Shown: positions 1 to 12,400 of the stretch, piece after piece
How positions within the stretch are numbered: position 1 is the stretch's first letter
How the letters are laid out: each line of letters opens with the position of its first letter
Source of the DNA: Dendrolimus kikuchii
Taxonomy: Eukaryota > Arthropoda > Insecta > Lepidoptera > Lasiocampidae
Reading direction: 5' to 3'
Length of the DNA stretch: 64,000 bases
Assembly: GCA_019925095.2 (NCBI GenBank)
Contig: CM034388.1
Coordinates: 1,302,001 to 1,366,000 of the forward strand
Made by a program: the position numbers and the translations under genes
Notes under the pieces: generated by a model
Database searches by the model: none
What the model was told of the DNA's origin: nothing
What the model saw: the letters and a program-made list of their open reading frames with translations, nothing else

Positions 1-340
1 GTTGGTCTGAAAGAGAGTGTCGGGGTGAAGGTAAGGAAAGGAATGCTCCGGTGGTTCGGGCATGTGGAAAGAATGCATGATGAAAGAATGACTAAACAGA
101 TATACAATGCAAAAGTGGATGGATGCAGAAGTCGTGGAAGGCCACGACACACCTTCCATGATCAAATTGATCGTGTACTAGCAGAGGGTGATGTCAGGAG
201 CCTTAAGAACAGACGAGTGTGCATGACAAGAGTTATGAATGTCAAAGAGGCAAGTGAGGTGTGTAAGAATAAGCCTAAATGGCACTCTGTTGTTCGTGCC
301 TACCCCGCAAGGAAACTGGCGTGAAGTTATGTATGTATGT
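1..340 (+). mobile_element. RTE-like LINE 3' fragment (enters from the left window edge)
   Basis: Encodes the C-terminal RT tail with [40 protein letters not shown] and [11 protein letters not shown], then a stop and ATGTATG. The family is judged RTE-like from this tail signature and the microsatellite end. Confidence 0.85.
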
Positions 341-344
341 TTTT

Positions 345-725
345 TTTTTTATTAACATCTCTACGGACTCTAGTTCCGTACGCTCTTTTTACAAATAAAT
401 TTAAGAAGAAGTTATACACGTTAATTTGTTACTTTGTTATTGTGTGTGACATTTAATGAATGCATGTTTGTGTTGTACTTTAAAAATAACTTATTATATT
501 AATTTATTGTAATTTTAATACTAAACTTATACTAATGTAGAGTGTATCTGTTACATGCTGGTGTTGTGAGGAAGAGCATGTGCCGTGTGTCTATGTCTAT
601 GTTGTCTGGAAGAAATTGTTGTTAGCGATAATACCGCTGATTGTATTGAGTGTAAATTATCTAAGTATTAATTATATGATTTTTAACTCCTGTGTATTAT
701 TTTCTTGTGTGCAATAAAGAATATT
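345..725. repeat. Dispersed AT-rich repeat, copy 1
   Basis: Shares TCTACGGACTC, AACTTATTATATTAATTTAT and GCTGGTGTTGTGAGGAAG with 9535-9815. Confidence 0.7.
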
Positions 726-1250
726 ATATTATATATATATACAATATAACGAAAATGATCTTACCTATTATTTATGTTACACTTTCTTTAACTTAATATT
801 TTTTTGCATAAATAAATAATTATTAAAATAAAATAACAACAAAATCCTTAAGGTATAAATGTTAAGTTATAAATATATAATTTATATGCAATAAAGGAAT
901 TTTTATCAATCGCAAACTGGTCTGTTACTAACTAAACGACTACATATCACCGACTGATTAAATATACCGCCCAGTATTGCTGCTTTGTCCTTATAAAATG
1001 TTTAAAGAAATAATTACGCTGAGTTATTATTTATGTCGATTTTATGCAATCGTGGAAGTGCCAAGTGCGTGTCTGCCCACTCATAATGAGGTTCCGCAAG
1101 CATGGTAGGTATACTTCCAACGTGCACATACTTTTGATATTTGGCTATGAAACCCTAAAATAAATCTTATAATAGGGATGCGGACACATATTACAATAAA
1201 TTCTAATATTTACGTATAAAAGAACAAGCTTTAATATAATATATTGTCGT
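726..1250. other. AT-rich DNA, nothing recognised
   Basis: Low-complexity AT runs around 725-900 and no coding signal. Confidence 0.6.
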
Positions 1251-1565
1251 GTATTTTTTTTTTATAACAGGAGTTCAGCAGCCAGCAGACGGCCCACTTG
1301 ATGGTAAGCGGTTACCATCGCCTATGCACATTTCCAACAAGGCGCTACAAATGCGCTGCTGCTCTCTTAAGGGAGACTGGAACCTGGTCACTAATGCCGG
1401 AACACAACACAAGCTTGTTATGGCGGCATACTCTAGACCAGGGGTGGTCGCCATCCAGTCGAGCAAATACCCTACCACCAGGCTGTGGGTTATGTAGTCG
1501 CCTCTTACGACAGGCCGCCAGGCCGCAGGAAATTGTATTCTTTCTCCGTTCCTGCACGGATAAAA
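1251..1565 (-). repeat. Poly(A)-tailed SINE-like repeat S, long form
   Basis: Read on the minus strand, S starts ATCCGTGCAGGAACGGAG, contains ACCAGGTTCCAGTCTCCCTT (a box-B-like core) and ends CTGCAATAAAA. Class unproven. Confidence 0.85.
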
Positions 1566-1730
1566 AAAAAATACTTTTTACTACGTAAATAGTTGACCTC
1601 TTATAACAGTGTACTGTCACCAACTACTCTAGTTGCCAAAGATTTTAATTTTTTTAACTCGGCATACTTCGATTCGTCTACAACAGCTACATTAATACCA
1701 TACCCTTTGTCTACATCAGCGCCATTGTGG

Positions 1731-2116
1731 ACGGAGTGACGCTCGCGGACCGCGTTCGTAATACCGAAGTAAGAAAGAGAGTTGGTCTGAAAGAGAGTGT
1801 CGGGGTGAAGGTAAGGAAAGGAATGCTCCGGTGGTTCGGGCAAGTGGAAAGAATGACTAAACAGATATACAATTCAAAAGTGGATGGATGCAGAAGTCGT
1901 GGAAAGCCACGACACACCTTCCTTCCATGATCAAATTGATCGTGTACTAGCGGAGGGTAATGTCAGGAGCCTTAAGAACAGACGAGTGTGCATGACAAGA
2001 GTTATGAATGTCAAAGAAGCTAGTGAGGTGTGTAAGAATGGGCCTAAATGGCGCTCTGTTGTTCGTGCCTACCCCGCAAGGGAACTGGCGTGAAGTTATG
2101 TATGTATGTATGTATA
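1731..2116 (+). mobile_element. RTE-like LINE 3' fragment, degraded
   Basis: Begins in CGGAGTGACGCTCGCGGACC. It lacks about 15 bases in the MHDER region and has a short duplication near 1920, breaking the frame. Ends in (TATG)n. Confidence 0.85.
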
Positions 2117-2552
2117 CATAAAACTTAACCCGTAGGAATAAATACTTAAATTTATACACTTAATTTTAGTCAAAATAACATGGAATGTAATTTAAATATA
2201 TACATACCTAAAATAATAATTTGAAAGTAAACACAATTAGGTATAATTAATAAAAATAAAGTACATTTCCAATTAATTCTATTATAAAATTCAATTGTTG
2301 ACAATTCGGTCGTATTACATACAATGAATATATCTTTCAGGTTGTTTGTTATGCGCATGCAGACAGAATTTAGGTAATCATTATTTTATTTATATTGGTC
2401 GTTTTTTTTAAGTGTGAAAAACTTGTATAGTTATTTATACAGTATTCTGGGTTAATATCCATTATAATAGTATGGATGACAAATAAAATCAATCTTGGAC
2501 ATAAACAATAGCAACTTTTATATATACTCTTAGCACAACATAAAACAATACA
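2117..2552. other. AT-rich DNA, nothing recognised
   Basis: No repeat matched elsewhere in the window and no exon-like stretch. Confidence 0.6.
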
Positions 2553-2866
2553 TGCATGAAAGAATGCATGATGAAAGAATGAATAAACAGATATACAATG
2601 CAAAAGTGGATGGATGCAGAAGTCGTGGAAGGCCACGACATTCCTTCCATGATCAAATTGATCGTGTACTAGCAGAAGGTGATGTCAGGAGCGTTAAGAA
2701 CAGACGAGCGTGCATGACAAGAGCTATGAATGTCAAAGAAGCGAGTGAGGTGTGTAAGAATAAGCCTGAATGGCGCTCTGTTGTTCGTGCCTACCCCGCA
2801 AGGGAACTGGCGTGAAGTTATGTATGTATGTATGTATGTATGTATGTATGTATGTATGTATGTACA
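2553..2866 (+). mobile_element. RTE-like LINE 3' fragment with the longest (TGTA)n tail
   Basis: A 5'-truncated copy starting in the MHDERM segment. The terminal tetranucleotide run extends about 45 bp to 2866, the longest such tail in the window. Confidence 0.85.
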
Positions 2867-4107
2867 ACATAAAAGCAACAAGCCTATATACGAACAGCAT
2901 GTCAACGTGTTTATGATTTACCCCATGCAACCCAACAACTGTAACCCGATCCACTTAAATGTCATCGTATATCATTCCAATAAAAATCACTCCAAAGTCC
3001 ATATTCCTAGTACTGGGAAGCGATAAGTGCTTACACCTGGAGGGATACTGCAAGAACATCATGCAAACCACAAGACCCAGAATTCTACTTCCCAATGAAA
3101 AGCTAAACCATCAACCCCGAGGAAGACATCAACAAGTGACCGTATCAAGAATCGCAACCCTGAAAATAGAAGAGAAGAAAGAAACCATCATAAGAAAAGA
3201 GACCAATCAATAATTTAAAACTTCGGGGCTAATCTAAACCGATATTCAAGTATAAAAATAACTACAAATCTACATCTGAATTATAAATATAACTGTAATG
3301 GAATATACTTTTGGTGGTAGGGCATTTGCCCGACTGGATGGCTACCACCCCTGGTCTAAAGTATGTCGCCATAACAACCTTGAGCTGTGTTCCGGCATTA
3401 GTGACCAGATTCCAGTCTCCCTTAAGAGAGCAGCAGCGCATTTGTAGCAACTTTGGTGTTGCAAATGTCTATAGGCGATGGTAACCGCTTTCCATCGAGT
3501 GAGCCGTCTGCCTGTTTGCTGATCTCCTGCAATAAAAAAAAAAATTGAATTTTATCCTGGAACACATCATCAACATTATATCTCCAGAATATCACCCCTA
3601 TCGCGTGGAAGCCATCATTCAAGAAATGTCCATATTAAATAAGAACTTGTGATTGCACTCTTAATAATGGTCAAGAGCTAATAAGAATTCAAAGAGGGAG
3701 CAATAGCATCTTGATAACCTGACAGCAACCGCAAGGTGGTCAAATAATTCTTCACACAAGTAGCAACCCTATTAAGGACAACGAGCAGTAGAGGACCATA
3801 GAAAATTTTACAACCATAATCCAGGCAAGCAGGCGTCGAGGACGTTGCAGGAAGCTGCAGGATGCGCTTCCATCTTAAGGAGGGAGGAGTTAGGCAACCG
3901 TGCGGCCCGCGTTTGCCTACAAAAGTGCTGACCACGCAGCGCTAGGTCATCATTTAGGCTAATAATTAGATTTTAAGTTAAATTGTAATTCAATTAGTCT
4001 TGTAAGAACTGTCTTCGAATAAAGTTGTCTAAATAAATTGTTTTTTTTAAACAATTTCCGTGCCACCCTACTTATCTTCAGCTCTGATCTTTTTTTACAA
4101 ACTTTTT
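2867..4107. other. Unassigned DNA around the S copy at 3311
   Basis: 2867-3310 and 3547-4107 have slightly higher coding-like composition (runs free of stops of up to 85 codons) but no family I recognise; possibly an old element. Confidence 0.4.
3311..3546 (+). repeat. Repeat S, short form
   Basis: 5' end at GGTGGTAGGGCATTTGCC, the recurrent start of short copies. Ends in poly(A). Confidence 0.85.
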
Positions 4108-4388
4108 ATTAACTTGCAATGGATGTACCTATGTATGTATGTGAGTTCGGGTGGAATCTTGCAAGTTAAATTTGACCAACTTCCCGGTTTCCGATTGAGC
4201 TGAAATTTTACACGCATATGTATATCGCGTGACAATGCAATAATATGGTACCGTGGAGCTGATCTGATGATGGACTTGGAAGGTGGCTATAGGAACTCCT
4301 GTATTAAGCAAGACAGACCCGTCGTGTTTGGGCTCGTTTTACTTGTCTTGGCTAGCACTCTGCTGCTACATGATATCCAGGATCCCAC
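4108..4388 (+). repeat. 280-bp repeat, copy 1 of an inverted pair
   Basis: TAACTTGCAATGGATGTACC to GATATCCAGGATC. The reverse complement lies at 17428-17712 with few differences. Confidence 0.88.
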
Positions 4389-4550
4389 CCAGACATCCCA
4401 CCTCATGGAAAGCGGTTACCGTGGCCTATGGACGTTTGCAACACCAGAGGTGTCACTAATGCGCTGCCGGCCTCGTCGAAGTTTTATGATACTTTTTAAA
4501 AAGCCCCATATTGTAGCGCTGTGGGAAAACCACGGTTGGTGACCTTCCGC
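4385..4550 (-). repeat. Repeat S, diverged subfamily
   Basis: Keeps CATGGAAAGCGGTTACC and GTTTGCAACACCAGAGGTG. The rest resembles 7375-7490. Confidence 0.6.
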
Positions 4551-4618
4551 AAAGACTTCTAAGTGATGCCAGGAGTGATCTCTGCAAAGCAAATTAATAT
4601 GTTTACACACACTGTTTA

Positions 4619-4750
4619 TACATACATACATAACTTCACGCCAGTTCCCTTGCGGGGTAGGCACGAACAACAGAGCGCCATTCAGGCTTATTCTTACACA
4701 CCTCACTTGCTTCTTTGACATTCATAACTCTTGTCATGCACGCTCATTCA
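4619..4750 (-). mobile_element. RTE-like LINE 3' end, about 130 bp
   Basis: Only the last coding part (RNARELA region, [20 protein letters not shown]) and the tetranucleotide tail remain. Confidence 0.8.
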
Positions 4751-4888
4751 TTGTTTATACGTTACTTAAAAAAGCAATCTATATATAATATTACAAAATT
4801 CTAAAAATGGCGTGTCTTTAAACGTTGGAGAACACGATGCAAATATTTTTAAATTTCTTGTCTGTTTGTTCAGGATTCACGTTTTTTT

Positions 4889-4942
4889 TTTTATTGCAGG
4901 AGTTCAGCAGACAGGCAGATGGCCCACTTGATGGAAAGCGGT
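4889..4942 (-). repeat. Repeat S tail fragment
   Basis: Only the 3'-most 55 bp, antisense, beginning TTTATTGCAGGAGTTCAGC. It faces the sense copy at 5035. Confidence 0.75.
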
Positions 4943-5034
4943 CTCAAGTTCTTTTTTTTATAAGTCTTATACAGAAGTATGTTACAGAATGTACAAAAAA
5001 TAATAGATTATAAATTATATAATTTTTCTGCCAG

Positions 5035-5256
5035 CCAGGTAGGGCATTTGCCCGACTGGATGGCTACCACCCCTGGTCTAGAGCGTGTCGTCATAACAAC
5101 CTTGAGTTGTGTACTGGCATTCGTGACCAGGTTCCAGTCTCCCTTAAGAGAGCAGCAGCGCATTTGTAGCATCTTTGGTGTTACAAATGTCTATAGGCGA
5201 TGGTAACCGCTTTCCATCAAGTGGGCCGTCTGCCTGTCTGCTGAACGCATGCAATA
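5035..5256 (+). repeat. Repeat S, short form
   Basis: CCAGGTAGGGCATTTGCC to GCATGCAATAAAA, inverted relative to 4889-4942. Confidence 0.83.
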
Positions 5257-5535
5257 AAACAAATTTAAAAAAATACATGGTTAACAATATTTTTTTAAGA
5301 CTGACTTAAAGGCCTAGATGCCAAGCCATAAATATAAAAAAAAAGGATAAAAAGCTGAAAATTTGGGTGAATTTTTTTGTATTTGATAACAAAACGATCT
5401 CCGTAGTAATAGTAGAAAACTCCGCGGGGGTAGTTTTTACTTAGAAACTCTACTACCCTTTTAGTTAATTGTACCTTTAGGACAATTAATATAAAACATT
5501 TTCGGCTGCATTATCTAACTTTAGATGGGGCTTAA

Positions 5536-6045
5536 GTTGTCAAATTCAAATGTTTTTATTCAAAATAAGTTCCACCGGAGAACATTTTTTGAAGGTCATA
5601 CATGTAAGTTAAAATTTATTTTTTACTTCCTATTCTATGTACACCGCTTCGCAACGTGTTCATGCTGTAAAGGAGAAGAAGTGACAAGAAACTCCTCAGC
5701 AACACGTCTAGCTAAATATTGTTTTTCTTTATATTTCATATTCTATTTATATCTCAAATCCTCTTTTTATAAGTATAGAATTAATGGAGTTGTAGCAAAC
5801 AATGCAAACTCAATAAGACCAAGACAATAAAAGGAAAAAAAATATTATAGTTATAATAATGACATGACGTGCTGCAATATGTCTCCACAAATTCCTTACA
5901 AGCATGGCAAGAAAAAAAAAAAAAAAAGTTATACAAAATTTAGTATAAGAGGTTGGAGCGAGCTGCTGCTTTTTGTCATTTAAGTATTCTTCAATAGTGT
6001 AGTATTTTTAGCAAGATGCTTTTTAATTTAGTTTTAAATTTAGTG
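5536..6045. repeat. Dispersed repeat Z, copy 1
   Basis: AAATAAGTTCCACCGGAGAA to TTTTAAATTTAGTG. Nearly the same sequence lies at 52690-53275. Confidence 0.85.
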
Positions 6046-6326
6046 TCGACGTTTAAAAATAATTAAACAGTGTAAATTATTACAAAAATCCTCTTTGTAA
6101 TGCACGAAGATGATCTTTGAAAAAGAAACAATAATTAAATATTGCTAATAGATGTTACTACTCGACAACAGATGTCACTAGTGGTTGTGTCAATAATGTC
6201 ACTAACATAATGTCAATAATAGTCTATATAATTATAAATTTTGTTAAAAACTATATTATTTATCGAAATGCGTCGACATTTTCGTATTTTCGTGGTATAC
6301 ACGTATCTTGTGGGGAATCTGGTGAT

Positions 6327-6405
6327 ATGATAAGACGTGCGTACTCAGGAAAGCGGTTCAGAAAGGTCACGCATTGTATTTTTGATTTGGATGGAACTGT
6401 ATTAG
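6327..6405 (+). CDS. PUDP: Phosphatase coding exon 1 (HAD motif I)
   Basis: Encodes residues 1-26 plus one base of D27, ending in the DLDGTVL motif. The donor is GTAAAT at 6406. The split codon is completed by exon 2 (G + AT = Asp), which restores the family sequence DGTVLDSE. Confidence 0.92.
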
Positions 6406-9400
6406 GTAAATTAAATAATGTATATTTTATTATCTATGTAACACTGACTAAATCTGTTGAGGGAGAGTTTTTGGCGAGAACTGAAAGGAGATGTTGTGCT
6501 GTGCAGTTTTATTTTCTAAAAATGTGTAAAACTACTCTAAAATTAACAATAGTTGTAGGATAGTTTTTGAGTAGTAATTATGTGTTTTGTGAGAAATGTG
6601 AACTGTAAAGTCAAATGTGGCCTTTTGAGTTATCATAAGAACTCCGTTGAATGGCACTAGCTGATAACCTACAGTTCAGCTGTGCTACACATAGGCTTAA
6701 GAAAACGAAGAAATTATATTGTAAACTAAGATCTGGCTTAAAGGCTCGCTGGCAAGCCATAAACCTAAATAAATAATCTGTTGAGGGGTCGATTTTACAC
6801 AATGATTTAAAAGAAAAGATCAAGCTGATCAGCAGATTTCGAAAATGCATCTCTTAGCGTATTTATCCGCGTAGGAACGGAGAAAGAATACAATTTCCTG
6901 CGGCCGGTCGGCCTGTCGTAAGAGGCTACAAAACAGCCCACAGCTAGCTGGTAGGGCATTTGTCCGTCTGAATGGCTACCACCTCGGGTCTGAAGTATGC
7001 CGGCATAACAACCCTCAGTTATGTTCCGGCATTAGTGGCCAGATTCCAATCTCCCTTTAGAAAGCAGCAGCACATTGATAGCACTTTTAGTGTTACAAAT
7101 ATCCATAGGCGATGGTATCCGCTTTCCATCAGGTGGGTCGTCTGCTGAACACATGCAATAAAAATATTTTTTAAGGTTGTTTTATTACTGGAATGAGGCA
7201 TTATTTATTTATTTATTACTTGAGATATAAAATTAACTTTGGGTAGATATAAAAAAAAATCACGAAGGCTAAGGCGGGTGCTCTGCTTCGCTTCGCAGCC
7301 TTAGCCTTCTAACCTATATTAAAAAAGTACGGATCTGTTCCTAATAAATAAATGTGCCGTATATCTATACCCCACCCACGTTTGCAACACCAAGGGTGTC
7401 GCCAACGCGTTGCCGACTTCCAATACATTTTATAACGCCCTTCTTAAAGAACCCCATGTCGTCATGTAATGAGAAAACCGTGGCGGGAAGTTCCCTCTAG
7501 ATCCTTGTAAACTACCATGTACCAGCGAAACTTCGTTCGCGTTGCTATAACGACGTATGTATTTCTTAGTGAATAGCAACGGCGGTACCAAAAATGCGAG
7601 CCACGCACCTGATGGAAAGCGGTTACCATCGCCTACGGACATCTGTAACACTAAAGTTGCTGCCAATGAGCTGCCGTTCTCTAAAGGGAGACTGGAACCT
7701 GGCTGCTAATGAACACAACTTGAGGTTGTTAATCCGTGCAGGAACGGAGAAAGAATACAATTTCCTGCGGCCGGGCGGCCTGTCGTAAGAGGCGACAAAA
7801 TAACCCACAGCCAGGTGGTAGGGTATTTCCCCGACTGGATGGCTACCACCCCTGGTCTAGAGTATGCCGCCATAACAACCTTGAGTTGTGTTCCGGCATT
7901 AGTGACCAGGTTCCAGTCTCCCTTAAGAGAACAGCAGCGCATCTGTAACACTTTTGTTGTTGCAAATGTCCATAGGTGATGGTAACCGCTTTCCATCAAG
8001 TGGGCTGTCTGCCTGTCTGCTGAACTCGTGCTATAAAAAAAAATGTTATGCCGGCATGCTTTAGATCAGGGGTGGTAGCCATTCAGACGGGCAAATGCCG
8101 TACCTAGCCGTGGGCTGCAGGAATGTATATTCTTTCTCCGCTCCTAAACGGGTAGAATTATTAATTCGTTTTGCTATCAAAGCCTTTTAGTTCTTTTTAC
8201 TATTATTCATTTGTTTTGTAGATTCAGAAGTTATGTATCACAAAATCGTAACAGAGATATGTGAAAAATATGGTAAAAAGTATTCCAAAGAACTTGAAAT
8301 AAAAGTAAGTATTCTTGGTACATACATACATACAAACATAACTTCACGCCAGTTCCCTCGCGGGGTAGGCACGAACAACAGAGTACCATTTAGGCTTATT
8401 CTTACACACCTCACTTGCCTCTTTGACATTCATAACTCTTGTCATGCAAGCTCGTCTGTTCTTAAGGCTCCTGACATCACCTTCTGCTAGTACACGATCA
8501 ATTTGATCATGGAAGGTGTGTCGTGGCCTTCCACGACTTCTGCATCCATCCACTTTTGCATTGTATATCTGTTTAGTCATTCTTTCATCATGCATTCTTT
8601 CCACATGCCCGAACCACCGGAGCATTCCTTTCCTTACCTTCACCCCGACACTCTCTTTCAGACCAACTCTCTTTCTTACTTCGGTATTACGAACGCGGTC
8701 CGCGAGCGTCACTCCGCAGATTTTACGCAGTGCTCGCATCTCGACCGCGTTTACTCTACTTTCATGCTCTCTCTTCCATACCCAACTCTCGCTTCCATAC
8801 GTGAGCGTAGGTACCAGCACCGCGTTGTGTACGGCGAGCTGGGCCTTCTGGCTGACGTTCTTAGCGCCTAGAAGTATTCTTGGTAGATATGCAAATCAAA
8901 CTTCATTTTCAAAATTATATCCTAACTAGCTGCGCCCCGCGGTATCACCCGCGTGGTGATAGAAAAGCATGGTGTGAATTATATTTTAGATAATTCACAC
9001 TATATCTGTATAAATTGTAGCCTATGTGTTATTCTGATGTGTAAACTATATTTTTGTAAAGTTTCATCAAAATCCATTCAGAAGTTTTTGCGTGAAAGAG
9101 TAACAAACATACATACATTCTTACAAACTTTCGCGTTTATAATATTAGTAGGATTGAGTAAATTTTTTTGGGCTGAATAAAATCTAAAAACTCAATTGTA
9201 GCACCACCTATCAAATGCAAGTCTAATATTTCATCATAATCGGTCCAGCGGTTTAAAATTAGTTCAATGTGATACACAGTACAAATGTACAGATTACAGG
9301 TAAATTTTTCAGGGTCAAATCCTAAACTATACGAAATTGCGAAAAACACTTGAAGGCGACTCGTGCCGATTATGATGAAAAATTAAACAAGCTTAATTAG

Positions 9401-12400
9401 ATTTTTGAAAACGGATCGGCTGATTTTGAAAAAAACACACATACTGAATTATTACATCAATAGGGTAGGGTAGCTTGCATGGATCAATTTCCGTGAAGGA
9501 ATGTCAAAGTTAACAAAATGTTCTAATTTTTTTTATTATTGACAACTCTACGGACTCGAGTTCCGTACCCTTTTTTACAACTTAATTTCTAGATTTATTT
9601 TTTTAAATTTAACACGCTTATTAGTTAGTTTGGTTCTTGTGTGTGACATTAATTTATTGATTTTTGTCTTGAGGTGTATGTATCTTACGAATAACTTATT
9701 ATATTAATTTATTCTAGTTTTAATACTAAACTTTTACAAATGTCGAGTGTATCTGTTACACGCTGGTGTTGTGAGGAAGTGCAGTGTGGGCCTTATATCT
9801 ATACTTATATATATATTGTCAGGAGTCTTAAGAACAGACGAGCGTGCATGACAAGAGTTATGAATGTCAAAGAAGCAATTGAGGTGTGTAAGAATAAGCC
9901 TAAATGGCGCTCTGTTGTTCGTGCCTACCCCGCAAGGAAACTGGCGTGAAGTTATGTATGTATGTATGTATATATATTGTCCTATCTAGTGCCATATTTG
10001 TTGTTTTTTTCTTTTCTGTGCCTGGGTTATTAATTTTTAGGCTCTTTGTGTGTCTTGGTTTGTTTGTGAAGTGTGCGTGTAATGCAATGCGGTGGTAGTG
10101 CGCGTTCTGTGTGCTATTTTCCTTTAGTTAGTTAACCGTTAAATTACGCCGGTTATTTGTCCGCACCTACTTGTGTCCAAAACAGACCCCAAGACTCTTT
10201 TGAGTGTTTTTCACTATTTTGTATAGTTAAGTATTTGGCCTTTAAGGCCCACTTGAAAAATCCCCTTTGTATTTTTATTCCAAAAGTTTTTTTCTTTTTT
10301 ACATTCTTAGATGTACGGTGAAACAGATCGTGAGATATGTGTGACAGTTGTGGATGAATTGAAGCTGCCCATATCGGTCGACGAGTTCGAACTGCAGCTT
10401 ACCAACCTAGCACAGAAGATTTTGCCAAGTTCTCCACTGCAGAAAGGTAGAGTCAAGAACACAACAAATCCAAACGTAATCCAGAAGGTCGTTATTCAAT
10501 AAAACGCGCAAAATCCGTCAGTATTAGATTCCCGAATGTACACACGTCACACCCGTATCGTAGTTGTAGCTCAACTGCCTCCTCTCTCAATCAGGCCGTC
10601 GTTTTATACTTGACAAATGCAAATGTGCCCGTCCGGCAACGTCGACACAATTTCCTAGAATTAGCTCGTACTTGTAATCCGCGACACCTGGCTATTGATG
10701 CTCTTGAGTGAGTACAATAAGACAATAGGCTATTCTCCAAAATAACTAGAAACGTATGCCAATATATGAGTGAACAAAAGAAGACGATCATAAAAGGATT
10801 ACAATTAGTTCAAATGCCGACAGGTAATAAAATGTGCTTTTACATATCTGTACGTGGAATTTGTCTTTGTCGGGGCCTAAGTTGTAACAATATTTAAAAT
10901 ACCTGAGACTGAGGTGCTTTTTTAATTAGTATTTCAAATAGTTCTTTAAATTGCATTTGAAAATTGACTTGTAGAAAGTTCAGGATTTCAGCAGACCGGC
11001 AGACGGCCCACTTCATGGAAAGCGGTTACCATCGCCTATGGACATTTGCAACACCAAAGGCGCTACAAATGCGCTGCTGCTCTCTTAAGGGAGACTGGAA
11101 CCTGGTCACTAATGCCGGAACACAACACAAGGTTGTTATGGCGGCATACTCTAGACCAGGGGTGGTAGCCATCCAGTCCGGCAAATGCCCTACCACCTGG
11201 CTAAAGCATATAGGATGATTGTAGTGTCTCGCGTCGGTGGACTTCCTCGTGGCGACTAGTTTAGTCGGTAACGTTATAATCGACAGGCGCTGAACGTCTT
11301 TTGAGACATCTATACGACTATAATATACCCATGGCGTTGGCAACGAACTCAACAGAGCAGGCTGTCAACCTTCACGCAACCGCCAGGCCGAAACTCTTCG
11401 GAATGTTCAGCCATAAAGTAAGAAAAATCTATTGTTAGCACAGTTACATTCAGAAAGACATATTTTGATTTAGGACAAGAACAATGCAGAGTATTATCAA
11501 AGAGTAAAATAATAGAAACAGAATACGTCGTAAAATTGGACCCAGTCTCAGCATATGCTGACCAATTAAGACCAGCACTGTTCTTCCGCCTGGGGCCAGC
11601 AAGTGAAGTCATGAAAGACAATACATAATGTACAATGCAGTTAAATAATGATGAAACTGTAACGTATTTAAAGACAACATATTGTTACGAGTTGCAGGGC
11701 TCGAATTAAAATGCCGTTGAAATAATTATAAAGTTTATTAGTACTATACAAACACGTATAACACAGGTACAAAATACAGAAGGTTGTAATTCAATAAAAC
11801 GCACAAAGTACGTCATTACCGAATGTACACACGTGTCGCCTTGATCGTGGTTCTCGCTCGACTGCCCCCTCCCTCCATCGGGTCATTGTTTCATACTGCA
11901 CAAATGCAATATGTCCGCCCAACCACGTGGACCGAATTTCCTATAATCAGCGTATACCTTAATCCGTAACACCTGGCTAATGATTACAATACAACAATAG
12001 GCCGTATGCCAATAAGTAAAGAAAAGAAAACGATCATAAAAGAACTACAATAGTTTGAATGTTAATTAGTTATTAGTTCAAATGCCGACGGGTAATAAAT
12101 GTGCTTTGTTTCAGATATGCAGGTGGATTTTGTTTTTGTCGGGACCTGAGTTGTAACAATATCATAAAAAATAATTCATTTCAAAATACACACAATCATT
12201 AATAATAAATAAATTAATATATAATTATAATTACTGTACTTATCACGTCCACAGCAAAACAAGATGAGAAGAGATCTAGATTCAAGCACTCCCCCTGCTT
12301 TTAGCGCTACTGTCAGAGCGTTAAGAGCTTACAACGCCCAAAATGCTCCGTTGGTCGAGGCGAAAACGTCACTAATGACGTCATCATTTTCGATCACACA

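Noticed and set aside
1298..1588. Recurrent ORFs in repeat S (for example KRAAAHL-ending frames) as a conserved small protein
   Set aside because: Frames occur on both strands and break in many copies; they reflect repeat sequence, not selection on a protein.
8344..8820. 158-codon ORF with WFGHVERMH as a host gene
   Set aside because: More than 20 truncated copies with TSDs and microsatellite tails show it is the C-terminal end of a LINE.
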